Shown: positions 52,269-62,154, counted from the stretch's first letter. The stretch is DNA of 64,000 nucleotides from Bryobacterales bacterium (GCA_022826925.1 JAJDTX010000033.1:1-64000); one strand, 5' to 3'. Made by a program: numbers and translations. Notes: a model not told the origin generated them from the sequence alone.

Positions 52269-53948
52269 CTAGCCCAGGCCTTCCACCAAGCCGTCGTCCG
52301 TGACACGGATGGATTCCGCGGCGGGCACCCTAGGGAGCCCGGGCATTGTCATGATCTCGCCGCAGATCGCCACGACGAAACCGGCCCCGGAGGCCAGGCG
52401 AACCTCCCGGACGGGCACGGAATGCCCGCTCGGCGAACCTAGCAGCTTGGGATCGGCAGAGAAGCTGTACTGTGTTTTGGCCATGCATACCGGAAGCTTG
52501 CCGTAGCCAGCCTCGTCCCAGCGACTCAGCTGGCCGCGAACCTTCTTGCCCGCCTCAATGCCTTCAGCATGGTAAATCCGCCTCGCCACGGCTTGCATTT
52601 TCTCTAGCAGGGGCATTTCGTCCGGATATAGCGGTGCGAATCGGCTGTTGCGCTTCTGCAGCATTGCGATGACGTGACGAGCAAGCGCCTCCGCTCCCGC
52701 CGAACCGTCTGCCCAGTGAGTGCAAGGTATCGCTTCGATGCCGCGGGCGCTCACGTAGGACTGGATGGCGGCAACCTCGTCATCAGTATCCGTAGGGAAA
52801 CGGTTGATCGCCACGGCGGTCGGCACGCCGAACTGCCGGAGGTTGTCGATGTGGCGCCCTAGGTTGGCGCAGCCCTTCTCGACTGCGGCGGCGTTCTCGG
52901 TAGCGAGGTCGTTCTTGTCGACCCCGCCGTTCCACTTCAGAGCGCGCACCGTGGCGACAATTACCGCTGCCTCGGGATTCAGCCCAGCGCTGCGGCACTT
53001 GATATCGAAGAACTTCTCGGCTCCCAGGTCCGCGCCGAACCCTGCCTCGGTGACGACGTAGTCCGCAAGCTTCAGCGCTGTCTTGGTTGCGATGACGGAA
53101 TTGCAGCCGTGGGCGATGTTTGCGAACGGGCCGCCATGGATGAACGCGGGGGTGTTCTCGATGGTCTGCACGAGATTCGGTTGCATCGCGTCCTGCAACA
53201 GCACGCTCATGGCGCCATCCGCGCGAAGGTCGCGGCAGTGCACCGGGGAGCGGTCGCGGCGGTAGCCGACGATGATCTCGCCAAGCCTTCGCCTCAGGTC
53301 GCGCAGGTCGCTGGCCAGGCACAAGATGGCCATGATCTCGGAGGCGGCCGTGATATCGAATCCGGTCTCGCGGGGGAACCCGTTGCGGACGCCTCCCAGC
53401 GAGCTGACGATCTGGCGCAATGCGCGGTCGTTCGTGTCGAGAACGCGCCGCCAGACCACGCGCCGGGTGTCGATACCTGCCTTGCCATGCCAGTGGATGC
53501 TGTTGTCAACCATTGCGGCGAGCAAGTTGTGAGCGGCGGCGATCGCGTGAAAGTCTCCGGTGAAGTGGAGGTTTATGTCCTCCATCGGGACGACTTGAGC
53601 ACGCCCTCCGCCGGTGGCCCCTCCCTTCATCCCGAAACATGGGCCTAGCGAAGGCTCGCGCAAGCAGATTGCAGTCGTATTGCCTAGCTGGCTCAGGGCA
53701 TCGCCTAGGCCGACAGTGGTCGTAGTCTTGCCCTCGCCGGGAGGAGTCGGGTTCACTCCGGTAACCAAGATCAGCTTTCCGTCCGGCCGCCCTCCCAGCG
53801 AGTCCGTGAACTGCCGGGACAGTTTCGCCTTGTCGCGACCGAACGCGAGGACATGCTCGCTTGGGATTCCAAGCTTGGCCCCAACCTCGTGTATCGGCCT
53901 AAGTCTTGCCGCGCGCGCTATTTCGATGTCGGTGTTGAAAGAAGCCAT
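52269..53948 (-). CDS. fhs: formate-tetrahydrofolate ligase
   Basis: ATP-dependent enzyme of 559 residues joining formate to tetrahydrofolate, giving 10-formyl-THF for one-carbon metabolism. The P-loop is [18 protein letters not shown], followed by [31 protein letters not shown] and [52 protein letters not shown] and the C-terminal [15 protein letters not shown] are all hallmark segments. Length is normal and nothing is missing. It is not obviously in an operon. Confidence 0.96.
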   Translation of the reverse strand: MASFNTDIEIARAARLRPIHEVGAKLGIPSEHVLAFGRDKAKLSRQFTDSLGGRPDGKLILVTGVNPTPPGEGKTTTTVGLGDALSQLGNTTAICLREPSLGPCFGMKGGATGGGRAQVVPMEDINLHFTGDFHAIAAAHNLLAAMVDNSIHWHGKAGIDTRRVVWRRVLDTNDRALRQIVSSLGGVRNGFPRETGFDITAASEIMAILCLASDLRDLRRRLGEIIVGYRRDRSPVHCRDLRADGAMSVLLQDAMQPNLVQTIENTPAFIHGGPFANIAHGCNSVIATKTALKLADYVVTEAGFGADLGAEKFFDIKCRSAGLNPEAAVIVATVRALKWNGGVDKNDLATENAAAVEKGCANLGRHIDNLRQFGVPTAVAINRFPTDTDDEVAAIQSYVSARGIEAIPCTHWADGSAGAEALARHVIAMLQKRNSRFAPLYPDEMPLLEKMQAVARRIYHAEGIEAGKKVRGQLSRWDEAGYGKLPVCMAKTQYSFSADPKLLGSPSGHSVPVREVRLASGAGFVVAICGEIMTMPGLPRVPAAESIRVTDDGLVEGLG

Positions 53949-54374
53949 AAGAAGCAGTCCGCTCTAGATCGACGAGGAATATCGGATGGCGCGCTGTCAG
54001 GTTCGGCCCCAGCGAGGGTCGCGGCTTTGCGCGCCATCGGCTGTCCGCCGAGGACCGCCAGGGCGGGACAGGTGTGGCGAACCATCTCGGGGAAAGCAGG
54101 CCTGCCGTCCAGCGGATGTCATTGCACGAGAGCGTCCTTGATATTTCGGATTGTAGCCGACAGGTTGGAATCTCGAAATTCGGAGCCGGTTGGCGTGCCG
54201 CACTGGGCCGTTCCTGCTGCGTCACGTCAGCGCTCGAGTTTAGCTCCGCGATGCGTTGGCCGGGGAGCACCTGGAGAATACGCCCGTTGGGGTGGTTCTC
54301 ATCAGCGCCGAAAGTAGCGCTTCGGCCGACGCTACAAGATTGGCCGGGCTACTGCGCCGGACTTCGCTCTGAGG
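53949..54374. other. intergenic region upstream of fhs
   Basis: 426 bp between the M23 peptidase end and the fhs start, both on the minus strand. No supported gene, RNA or riboswitch structure noticed. It should contain the fhs promoter. Confidence 0.4.
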
Positions 54375-55238
54375 CTAGTCGGCGCGAACAACGGGGTATG
54401 CGCTTGGCTTGCTCTTGAGGTAGCGGTAAGGATTGACGGTCAGACCTCTGGAACTCACTTCGTAGTGGACGTGTGCGCCCGTGGTGCGCCCAGTCGACCC
54501 CACGAGTCCGATCAGCTCGCCACGCTGGACCGGCTGGCCCGGTCGAACAAGGTACTCCTTGAGATGTCCGTAGGTCGTGCTGAAGCCATTCCTGCCGTGA
54601 AGTATCTTCACGCAGTTTCCAAGTCCGGCATCCCAGCCCGTCATCGAGACGAATCCGTCCGCCGTCGCTAGAACCGCGGAACCATATGGCGCGCTAATGT
54701 CTATCCCGCGGTGAAAGGTGCCCTTGCCGTGGAATGGGTCTAGGCGCCTTCCATAGGTGCTCGTGATGTGGCCCTTCACCGGCCAGATCGACGGAGTGCT
54801 GTTCGCCAGCAGCGCCGAGCCGCCGACCGAGGAGCGGTCCAGCGCGCCCTGAAGGCGGTCATATTGGTTCAGCGACGCATAGTAGGCCGGGGCTAGATCC
54901 GAACCGAAGGCATCTTCTGCCCCAAGGGAGTCGCGTTGAATGCCGTAGGCGATCGAGACTTGGTAGGCCAAGCCACTCAGCGAAGCCAGATGTTCCTCGC
55001 GCTCTTGCGAGGTCAGCACTAGGCTTTCGTACTCCTCGCGCATCGCCTCGCTCTGGGAAAGCAGCTGCTCTGCCTCTTGCGCCTTCTTGAAGTATCCGGC
55101 CGCCAGGCCGATGGTTGCCAGCAGCGCGGCCACAACAAGGCTAGCGACGGCCTGCAATCCTAGGTGCGAGACCTCGAAGCGCGCGAGACGGCCCAGCCTA
55201 GGGTGGGCAATAATGACTAGGAATCGTTTGTCTCGCAT
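54375..55238 (-). CDS. M23 family (LytM-like) peptidase, membrane anchored
   Basis: Cell-wall hydrolase or divisome regulator of 287 residues. One membrane segment lies near 28-48 (LQAVASLVVAALLATIGLAAG), followed by a coiled coil (EAEQLLSQSEAMREEYESLV). The C-terminal LytM domain has STYGRRLDPFHG, FHRGIDISAPYGS with the zinc His and Asp, TYGHLKEYLVRPGQPVQRGELIG and GAHVHYEV with the catalytic histidines. All zinc residues are present, so it could cut peptidoglycan cross-links in the periplasm. Encoded divergently from thiL. Confidence 0.93.
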   Translation of the reverse strand: MRDKRFLVIIAHPRLGRLARFEVSHLGLQAVASLVVAALLATIGLAAGYFKKAQEAEQLLSQSEAMREEYESLVLTSQEREEHLASLSGLAYQVSIAYGIQRDSLGAEDAFGSDLAPAYYASLNQYDRLQGALDRSSVGGSALLANSTPSIWPVKGHITSTYGRRLDPFHGKGTFHRGIDISAPYGSAVLATADGFVSMTGWDAGLGNCVKILHGRNGFSTTYGHLKEYLVRPGQPVQRGELIGLVGSTGRTTGAHVHYEVSSRGLTVNPYRYLKSKPSAYPVVRAD

Positions 55239-55408
55239 GCGGAACCTAGTGCTGGCTCAGTGAACTGACCGATGCGCACGACCGACATTGCGCGATTTGG
55301 GCCCCAAACCCCCAAATTACACGAGGATGGACAGCATTGTCAAGTGACAACTCGGTCAACAAAGCCTTGGCGATGCGCGATTTAGATCGAATCGATTCGC
55401 GCTATGCC

Positions 55409-56341
55409 ATGGAAGATCAGGTCATCCGGGCGATTCAGGCCCTCTGGGCCGGCCACGGCAACTCCCGCATTGCGGTCGGCGGAGGGGACGACTGCGGCGT
55501 GCTGCGCGTGTCCGACGGCCGGATTGATTGGCTGGTGACTTCGGACCAACTGATCCAAGGCCGCCACTTCGTTCGAGATAGGCATCCGCCGCGGGACCTA
55601 GGCCGCAAGGCGCTTGTCCGATCACTCAGCGATATAGCCGCGATGGGGGGCAGGCCGCTGTGCTTCTTGCAGACTGTCTGCCTGCCCGACTGGGCGGCGC
55701 GTTCGGAGTGGCACGAGGAATTTCAGCAGGGAATGCGGGCAGCAGCCGACGACCTCGATCTACCCGACCTGGCGCTGCTGGGAGGGGATGTCGCTGCCGG
55801 CGATATGTTCGTCGCGACGGTGACGGCGATCGGGCAGGTCGCCGCGGGAACTGCTGTGCTGCGCAGCGGCGCTCGCGCGGGCGACCAGCTCTGCGTCTCG
55901 GGCAGTTTGGGTGGATCCGCGCAGGGACTGAAACTGCTCCTCGGCGAATCGCCTCCTCCGCTAGACCACCCCGCCGTGCGTCGGCACTGCGCGCCCGGCT
56001 CAAGGCTGCCTTTGGGGTGGTCGTTGCGGGAGCTCCCCGCAACCTCGGCCTTGGACCTCAGCGACGGACTAGCGATCGATGCCAACCGCCTGGCCGACGC
56101 CAGCAGCGTGGCGCTCGTGATCGAAGCGTCCCGCGTACCTCTATTTCCCGGTTCGGCGCTAGCCGATGCGCTGGTCTCGGGCGAAGAGTACGAACTACTG
56201 TTCACCTGTGCGGCCGGATGCACCGGATTGAGCGGGCTGGATGTGACTCCGATCGGCTGGGTGGAAAGCGGGTCGGGCGTTTGGCTTCAGACCGATCAAG
56301 GCCGGCAACGGCTCGTCCCGCGGGGATTCAGCCACTTCTAG
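55409..56341 (+). CDS. thiL: thiamine-monophosphate kinase
   Basis: AIR-synthase-fold kinase making thiamine diphosphate from thiamine monophosphate, about 310 residues. GGGDDCGVLR near the N-terminus and SDQLIQGRHFVRD bind metal and ATP. KALVRSLSDIAAMGGRP, LLGGDVAAGDMFVATVTAIG, ALDLSDGLAIDANRLADAS and SGEEYELLFTC are ThiL hallmarks. The ATG at 55409 gives the family-like N-terminus MEDQVIRAI; in-frame starts at 55373 and at a TTG (55337) also exist and none has a strong ribosome binding site. The missing UGA/Cys loop of SelD separates it from selenophosphate synthetase. Confidence 0.93.
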   Translation: MEDQVIRAIQALWAGHGNSRIAVGGGDDCGVLRVSDGRIDWLVTSDQLIQGRHFVRDRHPPRDLGRKALVRSLSDIAAMGGRPLCFLQTVCLPDWAARSEWHEEFQQGMRAAADDLDLPDLALLGGDVAAGDMFVATVTAIGQVAAGTAVLRSGARAGDQLCVSGSLGGSAQGLKLLLGESPPPLDHPAVRRHCAPGSRLPLGWSLRELPATSALDLSDGLAIDANRLADASSVALVIEASRVPLFPGSALADALVSGEEYELLFTCAAGCTGLSGLDVTPIGWVESGSGVWLQTDQGRQRLVPRGFSHF

Positions 56342-56357
56342 GTCTGTGGTGAGTCCC

Positions 56358-57830
56358 CTATACGTCAAGTAGCGCATCGATCTCGCGGCTGAGCCGGGGC
56401 CGCGGAGTGGCCAGCGAGACTAGGACGAATACGACGGTCGATGCCAGCAGAGCGACCGCGCCGACCGCTAGGCCGGGTGGCAGAAGCGCGTAGCCGTGGC
56501 GCGCCGACATCTCCAAGATGAAATTCAGCGCGATGCTGGTGCTGATCGAGGCCACGCAAGCTTGTCCTGTGGCTCGCTTCCAGTTCATGCCGATGCATAT
56601 GCTGGGAACGATCGCGGCCGCGAACGTTCCCCAGCCAAACGTTCCGAGCAGGGCGATCAGGCTTTCCATGTAGAGCGCAAACACCGCTGACACGACCAGC
56701 AGCGCCCCTGTCACGATCCTGGACCACAGCAGCTCGCGCTCCAATGGCCTGCCCCGGAGCGCGATGGGAATGTCGCGCACGACCGCGGCCGCGCCTAGGT
56801 TGAGGAACGAGTCCGCCGTCGACATGATTGCCGCGAGCAGGCCTGCGAAGACGATGCCTGCCAGCAGTTCCGGTGTGTACTGGAGCAGGAACGTGGGCGC
56901 CGCTAGGTCGGGATTCTCCAGCTCCGGGTGGTCGCCTCTGGCAACCAGCGTGCGCATGGCGAGACCGATCCCCATCCACAGCATGGCCAGCACGAGGTAG
57001 CTCGCGCCGGTCGCGAGGGCGCTCCACTTCAGCTGCCGGATATCCTTGAGCATCATCAGCTTGGTGACAGCGTGAGGCTGCCCGGACGCCCCGATCCCGA
57101 ACAGCAGCATCCAGCTCAGGGCGGCCATGTCGCCCCGCGAGCCCCACGGCCCGAAGTAGTCCGGTTCCATGGCCCACAGCGTCTGGCTGATGGACTGCAT
57201 GCCCCCGCCCACCTTGAGGCACTGCAGCAGCACCGCGATGGCCGCGCCCAGCATCAGCAGGCCTTGGAACAGATCCGTATAGACGCCTGCTACGATCCCG
57301 CCCGCGATGGAATAGAAGGCAAGCACCCCCAGCCCGATGCTCAGGGCTACCAGCAGATCGATGCCCAAGACGGCCTGCAGCACGGTACCGATGGCAAGGA
57401 TTTGCGTGCCGAGGTATCCGATGACGCCCAAGAAGATAGCCGCGCTCATCGCTAGCGCCGGCCACATGCCCCCGTAGCGAGCCGCGACGGCTTCCGGCAA
57501 CGTCAGGATGTCGCGCACTTCGACGAGCAGGCGCAAGCGCTTGCCTGTCAGCAGGAAGACCACAGGCAGGCTGAAGGCGGAGACAAACACCATCCAAAGC
57601 GAGCTCGAGCCGGACTCGTAGACTAGGCCGGGGCCGCCGACGAAGCCGAACCCGCTCATCACGCTCGAGATCGTGGCCATGACCACGACGACCGGTCCCA
57701 GAGACTTGCCGGCGAGGAAGAAGTCGGCCGCCGAAGAGGTGCGGCGCATCGCCCACACGCCGATCACCGCGCAACTCGCCAGATAGACGACGACACAGGT
57801 GATGATGAGTTGCGAATCGGCGGTCGGCAT
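56358..57830 (-). CDS. sodium:solute symporter (SSS family)
   Basis: Membrane transporter of 490 residues with about 13 hydrophobic segments. The SSS pattern is clear: SAADFFLAGKSLGPVVVVMATISSVMSG near the N-terminus, LPEAVAARYGG, FYSIAGGIVAGVYTDLFQG, FGIGASGQPHAVTKLM, and IVFAGLLAAIMSTADSFLN with sodium-site Ser/Thr residues. It would take up a small solute (sugar, sialic acid, proline or similar) with sodium. It ends the cluster sulfatase, small membrane protein, SSS on one strand, with 15 nt to the preceding gene, so it may import the sulfatase product. Confidence 0.93.
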   Translation of the reverse strand: MPTADSQLIITCVVVYLASCAVIGVWAMRRTSSAADFFLAGKSLGPVVVVMATISSVMSGFGFVGGPGLVYESGSSSLWMVFVSAFSLPVVFLLTGKRLRLLVEVRDILTLPEAVAARYGGMWPALAMSAAIFLGVIGYLGTQILAIGTVLQAVLGIDLLVALSIGLGVLAFYSIAGGIVAGVYTDLFQGLLMLGAAIAVLLQCLKVGGGMQSISQTLWAMEPDYFGPWGSRGDMAALSWMLLFGIGASGQPHAVTKLMMLKDIRQLKWSALATGASYLVLAMLWMGIGLAMRTLVARGDHPELENPDLAAPTFLLQYTPELLAGIVFAGLLAAIMSTADSFLNLGAAAVVRDIPIALRGRPLERELLWSRIVTGALLVVSAVFALYMESLIALLGTFGWGTFAAAIVPSICIGMNWKRATGQACVASISTSIALNFILEMSARHGYALLPPGLAVGAVALLASTVVFVLVSLATPRPRLSREIDALLDV

Positions 57831-57845
57831 GAGTCGCTCGGGTGC

Positions 57846-58256
57846 CTACGGCTTGGAGGAATGGCGCTCAATGAACGCGCGCTGCCGGTCAGGCGGAAGG
57901 ACTTCGCGATCGAAGATCAGGCCGTAGAGCACGCCGAGCATCAATCCCAGCGGAGCGATGCCGTACACGAGCAGAGCCGTTCCGGCAGGGAACCCGCCGA
58001 TGGTCCTGAGCGGCCCGGCCGGATCGTGCAGGTGGAACTGAAGCGCCAGCAGGCAGCAGAATCCGATCCCGAACGCCAGCACGGCCGCAATGGTGAGCCT
58101 AGACGGCCGCCCGGGCGAGCGCAGGCCGATCAGGCACAGCACCACGATTAGCGCCACCGAGGCCATGCCGAGCAGCGCCGCGTTCCCGGCGAATCCGCCG
58201 GCCAGCGCGATCAAGCAAATGACGGCGGCCAGAGCCGCCAGCGGGGAGTTATTCAC
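57846..58256 (-). CDS. small membrane protein between sulfatase and symporter
   Basis: Protein of about 136 residues with four hydrophobic segments (PLAALAAVICLIALAGGFAG; LLGMASVALIVVLCLIGL; LTIAAVLAFGIGFCCLLALQ; ALLVYGIAPLGLMLGVLYGL) and a charged tail (DREVLPPDRQRAFIERH). The GTG start at 58256 overlaps the sulfatase stop as GTGA, so translation is coupled. It precedes the SSS gene by 15 nt. It could be an accessory subunit of that transporter, as with small SSS partners, but I recognise no family. Confidence 0.7.
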   Translation of the reverse strand: MNNSPLAALAAVICLIALAGGFAGNAALLGMASVALIVVLCLIGLRSPGRPSRLTIAAVLAFGIGFCCLLALQFHLHDPAGPLRTIGGFPAGTALLVYGIAPLGLMLGVLYGLIFDREVLPPDRQRAFIERHSSKP

Positions 58257-59689
58257 TTCCAAGGGGACTCTCGGTCCTCCAAGATCGAATATGCCTCGGT
58301 GTATACCTCCGCCATGCGCTCGTCCCACGCCGCCGCGATAGACGGATCCTCTTGCTGTTCGCCCATGTCGCCCGTGTGTTGCACCCACAGGTCGAGCGCG
58401 GATGCCATGCGAGTGAGGATCTGCTGGTGTTCCGGCGACTCTGCAAGGTTGTGCAGTTCGTCCGGATCAGTCTCGGTGTCGTAGAGCTCTTCTTCGGGAC
58501 GGCTGCGGGCGAGAAACGGATTCTCGCTGGCGCTGAGCTGCCCCTCCTTCTCCAGCCTGAGCATCTGGCGCCAGATGGGATAGGAGGTTTCCTTGTACCG
58601 GTTCAGCTGCATGTAGGGCCGATCGGGGTAGTAGTTGCGGATGTACTTGTAGCGCTTGTCGCGGACCGCGCGAATGCGGTCAACTGTCTCGTCGCAGCGA
58701 TCGCGCGCTGCGAACACGTACTCCCGCGAAGCCGTCTTGTGCTGGCCAAGGAGGACTCGCCCCTCGAAGTGGGAGGGCACGTCGATGCCGGCGATCGCCA
58801 GCGACGTCGCTGACAGGTCGATGCTGCTCACCAGTTCGTCGCGCACGCTGCCCGGCTCGAGTTGCCCCGGCCAGCGGATCACCAGGGGCACGCGAATGCC
58901 GCCGTCGTAGAGAAATTGCTTGTCGCGGGGCATCGGCCGCCCGTGGTCTCCGAAGAACATCACGACCGTCCGGTCCGCGATGCCGTCCTCCTCCAGACGG
59001 TCGAGCACGCGGCCGACCTTCTCGTCGAGCATGCGCACGGCGTCCAGGTACCCCGCCCAGTCTTTCTTGGCGACATCGTCCTGCGGATAGTACGCCGGGG
59101 GCTCCACGGCCGATGGGTCTGTCGGCGAGTCGATGTCGGCGGCGAAACCCCATGGCTCAGTCGCCTCGCCCCGGTGCGGTTCGAAGATGTTGACTTGGGC
59201 GTAGAACGGCTGCCCTGCTGCGCGGTCACGCCAGTTGTTGCCGTCGAACGGCTTTTTGTACTGGAAATTGAAGTCGGTCTTGTTGCGCCCGCCCAGGCCG
59301 CTCTGGTGGTCGTTGACGGTGTAGTAGCCTGCTTCGCGGAAGTAGTCAGTAATCAGTCGCACAGGCTCCGGCAGGGCGTAGCCATCGTTGCGATGGCTCC
59401 GGTGCGCGTGCGCGCCGATGGTTGTCTGGTACATGCCGGTGATGAGCGCGGACCGCGACGGCGAGCAAACCGGGCACGTCACGTAGGCATTCGTGAAGCG
59501 GGCGCCCTCAGCGGCGAGGCGGTCGATGTTGGGCGTGCTGACCTCGGTGCTGCCATAGCACGACAAGTCCGGCGATAGGTCGTCGGCGATGATCCAGACG
59601 ATGTTCCACGGTTCGGGCGATGAAACGCCGCATCCGATTGCGCCCGCGGCGGCCATGCCGCCGAGGAACTGCCTGCGTGTCGTGATCAT
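58253..59689 (-). CDS. sulfatase, Tat-exported, heparan-N-sulfatase-like
   Basis: Formylglycine sulfatase of about 478 residues. The ATG at 59689 gives a twin-arginine leader (MITTRRQFLGGMAAAGAIGC) that ends in a lipobox-like AIGC, so it may be a lipoprotein. WNIVWIIADDLSPDLSCYG binds the metal, CSPSR (cysteine near residue 75) is matured to formylglycine, and FFGDHGRPMPRDKQFLYDGG is the second site. NDHQSGLGGRNKTDFNF and DRPYMQLNRYKETSY recall the heparan N-sulfatase-like group. Coupled translationally to the next membrane protein. Confidence 0.93.
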   Translation of the reverse strand: MITTRRQFLGGMAAAGAIGCGVSSPEPWNIVWIIADDLSPDLSCYGSTEVSTPNIDRLAAEGARFTNAYVTCPVCSPSRSALITGMYQTTIGAHAHRSHRNDGYALPEPVRLITDYFREAGYYTVNDHQSGLGGRNKTDFNFQYKKPFDGNNWRDRAAGQPFYAQVNIFEPHRGEATEPWGFAADIDSPTDPSAVEPPAYYPQDDVAKKDWAGYLDAVRMLDEKVGRVLDRLEEDGIADRTVVMFFGDHGRPMPRDKQFLYDGGIRVPLVIRWPGQLEPGSVRDELVSSIDLSATSLAIAGIDVPSHFEGRVLLGQHKTASREYVFAARDRCDETVDRIRAVRDKRYKYIRNYYPDRPYMQLNRYKETSYPIWRQMLRLEKEGQLSASENPFLARSRPEEELYDTETDPDELHNLAESPEHQQILTRMASALDLWVQHTGDMGEQQEDPSIAAAWDERMAEVYTEAYSILEDRESPWK

Positions 59690-59765
59690 GGTTGCCTCTG
59701 GGGACCGCGCGCTGGGGCGGCCGAGCGGGATGCTGGCTGCAGGGCCGGAAATCCGGGCATGCGCC

Positions 59766-61154
59766 TCAACGATTTCGGATATTGTACAGGAACGTGAACT
59801 GCAGGCGAATGTCCCCGCCGAGGTATTCCTTCGGCAGAGGAGGGAAGGGATTCGAAGCACTCACGCCGGCAACGGCCGCGCGATCCAGCGGCGGCGCCCC
59901 GGAACTCTTGGCGATCACCAGCTTGGGCACGCTGCCGTTGCGTGCGACGGAGAACTGGATCAGCGTGCGCCCGCGACTCATGCCGAGCCGTGCGCTCTCG
60001 GGGATCACGGCGAACCAGTTCCGCCTTACCGCTGCCAGCACCTGGGTCAGATAGGGCCTGAAGTCGACACCGCGCGGGTCGCTCAGCAGTTCTACGAGGC
60101 TGCCTGATTCGGCCGGGCTGTTGGGCAGCGTCACCCTGGAATTGGAACCGCCGACGCTATCGCCGACCGCCTGTCTCGGAGGCCCGCTGCGCTTCATCTG
60201 TTCGATCGCACCGGAGATGACCTCTCCGGGTCTGGGAGTTAGTTGCAGCGTTCCCAACTGGGCGCTGCCCTGGCGGCTGGGCATGCGCGCCGGGGGATTT
60301 TCCAGCTTCAGCACGGCCCGCTTGCGAGTGGGTGCCGCGGGCATGGGCAACAGCCTTGGGTCGCGGGCCTGCGCGAGTTCAAGGCCCTTGCGAAACTCTC
60401 CCGGATCGGGGCTTTGCGCCGGCGGCGGCTCTGCTTCTGGGGGGTCCTCCTTTTCCTCGAGTGCCGGATTCTCGGGTTCAGGTTCCGGTTCCTCGACCTC
60501 GACCGGCTGGGGCACCTCGGCGACCTCCTCGGGTTCCGGCTCGGGCGTGGGCTCGGGCTCGGCCTCGGGTCCGGGGCCCGGATCCGGCGCGGGCGCGGGC
60601 AGGCCGCGGAACCCGTCTTGGCCCTCGCCTGCGATGTCAACTTGTCTCTCGAGCGGCGGCAGGTCATCCAGCGACGGGGTCATCAGAGTGATCTGAACTG
60701 TGTTCCAATCCGCCGGCTCGTTGAGCTCCAGTTGCATCGTTCCCGGTATGACCAAGATCATCAAGCCGACCGCATGGAGCACCACCGCGGCCGCTTTCGT
60801 CACAGTGGCGCGCGATTGCAGCCCCCGCGGCTCCCATACAACCTCCAGATCGAGGTTGGTCCCAGTGTCGGGCGGCCACACGCCGCTTCCATCGGCGTCG
60901 TCATATCGACGCCGGGGATCGAAGCGTTCCGCCAGGAATTCCAGGGCTGGGCCATCTGGGCTTAGCCGATGCGGATTCACTGCACCGTGCGCCTGCTGCC
61001 AGGCGAGCCGCCGTTCGAATTCGGCGATCTGCAGGTACAGAGGATGGTCGCTGGGCCGCAGCGCCGCCCCGTGCGCAACCGAGGCCCGGGCGGCCAAGCT
61101 CTCGGAATAGTCTTCGAGCAGGAAGTGAAGTCGGAATTTGTCCGGGCCCGGCAA
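59766..61154 (-). CDS. TonB-type energy transducer
   Basis: TonB-family protein of 462 residues. A membrane segment near 119-140 (TKAAAVVLHAVGLMILVIP) follows about 115 N-terminal residues with no recognisable domain. The periplasmic spacer is extremely Pro/Glu-rich (EPEPTPEPEPEEVAEVPQ). The C-terminal domain (about 375-462) has VLAAVRRNWFAVIPESARL, RTLIQFSVARNGSVPKLVI and GDIRLQFTFLYN, the TonB-C fold. The start is a TTG directly after the stop of the upstream Gfo/Idh gene. It would energise TonB-dependent receptors such as the Oar protein; no ExbB/ExbD is near. Confidence 0.87.
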   Translation of the reverse strand: MPGPDKFRLHFLLEDYSESLAARASVAHGAALRPSDHPLYLQIAEFERRLAWQQAHGAVNPHRLSPDGPALEFLAERFDPRRRYDDADGSGVWPPDTGTNLDLEVVWEPRGLQSRATVTKAAAVVLHAVGLMILVIPGTMQLELNEPADWNTVQITLMTPSLDDLPPLERQVDIAGEGQDGFRGLPAPAPDPGPGPEAEPEPTPEPEPEEVAEVPQPVEVEEPEPEPENPALEEKEDPPEAEPPPAQSPDPGEFRKGLELAQARDPRLLPMPAAPTRKRAVLKLENPPARMPSRQGSAQLGTLQLTPRPGEVISGAIEQMKRSGPPRQAVGDSVGGSNSRVTLPNSPAESGSLVELLSDPRGVDFRPYLTQVLAAVRRNWFAVIPESARLGMSRGRTLIQFSVARNGSVPKLVIAKSSGAPPLDRAAVAGVSASNPFPPLPKEYLGGDIRLQFTFLYNIRNR

Positions 61155-62120
61155 TTATCTGTGGGCGGCCAAGGTCCTTGTGACCAAGTGCGAATGCGCT
61201 TCGATCGCCTCTCTTATTCTAAGTGCGAGTTGTAGCGCTCCGAGGGCGTCTTGCCCCGTTACGCGGGGCTGCGAGCGATCCCGCACGCAGCGCAAGAAGG
61301 ATTCCAGCTGCCGTCGCAGCGGTTCGTCGTCGTCCGGGGCCAGAGGTAGGATGCGCAAACCTGCCGAGCTTTCAAGTCCAATGCGAACCCCCTCGCGCTT
61401 GATGTAGTCCACCGAGATGTATTCGCGCGGTTGGAAGAAGCGCAGCTTGCGAATCCTCTCGGTGGAAACCCTGCTGGCTGTGAGGTTTGCAACGCAGCCG
61501 TTCTCGAACTGGATGCGCGCGTTCGCGATGTCGGTCGTGTTGGAAATCACGGAAAGGCCGCTGGCAGACACGTCGCGCACCGGCGAATCGACGAGCTTCA
61601 GCACGATATCAAGGTCGTGGATCATCAGATCGAGCACGACGTCTATATCCAGGCTTCGCGGGCTGAACGGGCTCATCCGGTGGATCTCAAAAAACAGGGG
61701 CAGCGTGGCCGCGTCCGCCGCTTGCTCGACGGCCGGGTTGAATCGCTCTAGGTGCCCGACCTGCAGGACACGGCCGGCATTTCGAGCTGCCGTCACCAGA
61801 TCTCTCGCCGACTCGACATCCGGGGCGATGGGCTTCTCGACCAGCAAGTCCACGCCCTGCGCCAGCAGCGCCAGCCCGACGCGGGCATGGTGCTGCGTCG
61901 GCACCGCGAGGCTCGCGGCCCGCACTCCGCGGGGCAGGGCCGCTGGGTCCGGCAGGGCCTCGCCGCCGTACTCGTCGGCGACCTGTCGGGCGCGCGCCAT
62001 GTCGCGATCGACCACGGCGAGGAGGTTCGCCTCGGGCAGGGCGGCGTAGACGCGGGCGTGCTGTCGCCCGAAGTTGCCGGCGCCAACGACCGCAACCGGG
62101 ATTGGTTCGCCCGCGCTCAC
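61155..62120 (-). CDS. Gfo/Idh/MocA-family oxidoreductase (GnnA-like)
   Basis: Cytoplasmic dehydrogenase of 321 residues. PVAVVGAGNFGRQHARVYA is the Rossmann motif, LLVEKPIAPDVESARDL holds EKP, and VGHLERFNPAVEQA is the segment found in UDP-GlcNAc 3-dehydrogenase-like (GnnA) enzymes. It has no leader, unlike the other two Gfo/Idh proteins in this window. GnnA oxidises the 3-OH of UDP-GlcNAc for lipid A amide-linked sugars, but assignment beyond the family is tentative. Stop and start codons of this gene and the following TonB gene abut. Confidence 0.85.
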   Translation of the reverse strand: MSAGEPIPVAVVGAGNFGRQHARVYAALPEANLLAVVDRDMARARQVADEYGGEALPDPAALPRGVRAASLAVPTQHHARVGLALLAQGVDLLVEKPIAPDVESARDLVTAARNAGRVLQVGHLERFNPAVEQAADAATLPLFFEIHRMSPFSPRSLDIDVVLDLMIHDLDIVLKLVDSPVRDVSASGLSVISNTTDIANARIQFENGCVANLTASRVSTERIRKLRFFQPREYISVDYIKREGVRIGLESSAGLRILPLAPDDDEPLRRQLESFLRCVRDRSQPRVTGQDALGALQLALRIREAIEAHSHLVTRTLAAHR

Positions 62121-62154
62121 TTGCGTTCCGTCTGCCTAGGCCGATCCGATCCGG

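Noticed and set aside
55409-56341. selD (selenophosphate synthetase) reading of the AIR-synthase-like kinase
   Set aside because: The motifs SDQLIQGRHF, DLSDGLAIDANRL and SGEEYELLF are ThiL. SelD would carry a Cys/Sec glycine-rich loop near the N-terminus.
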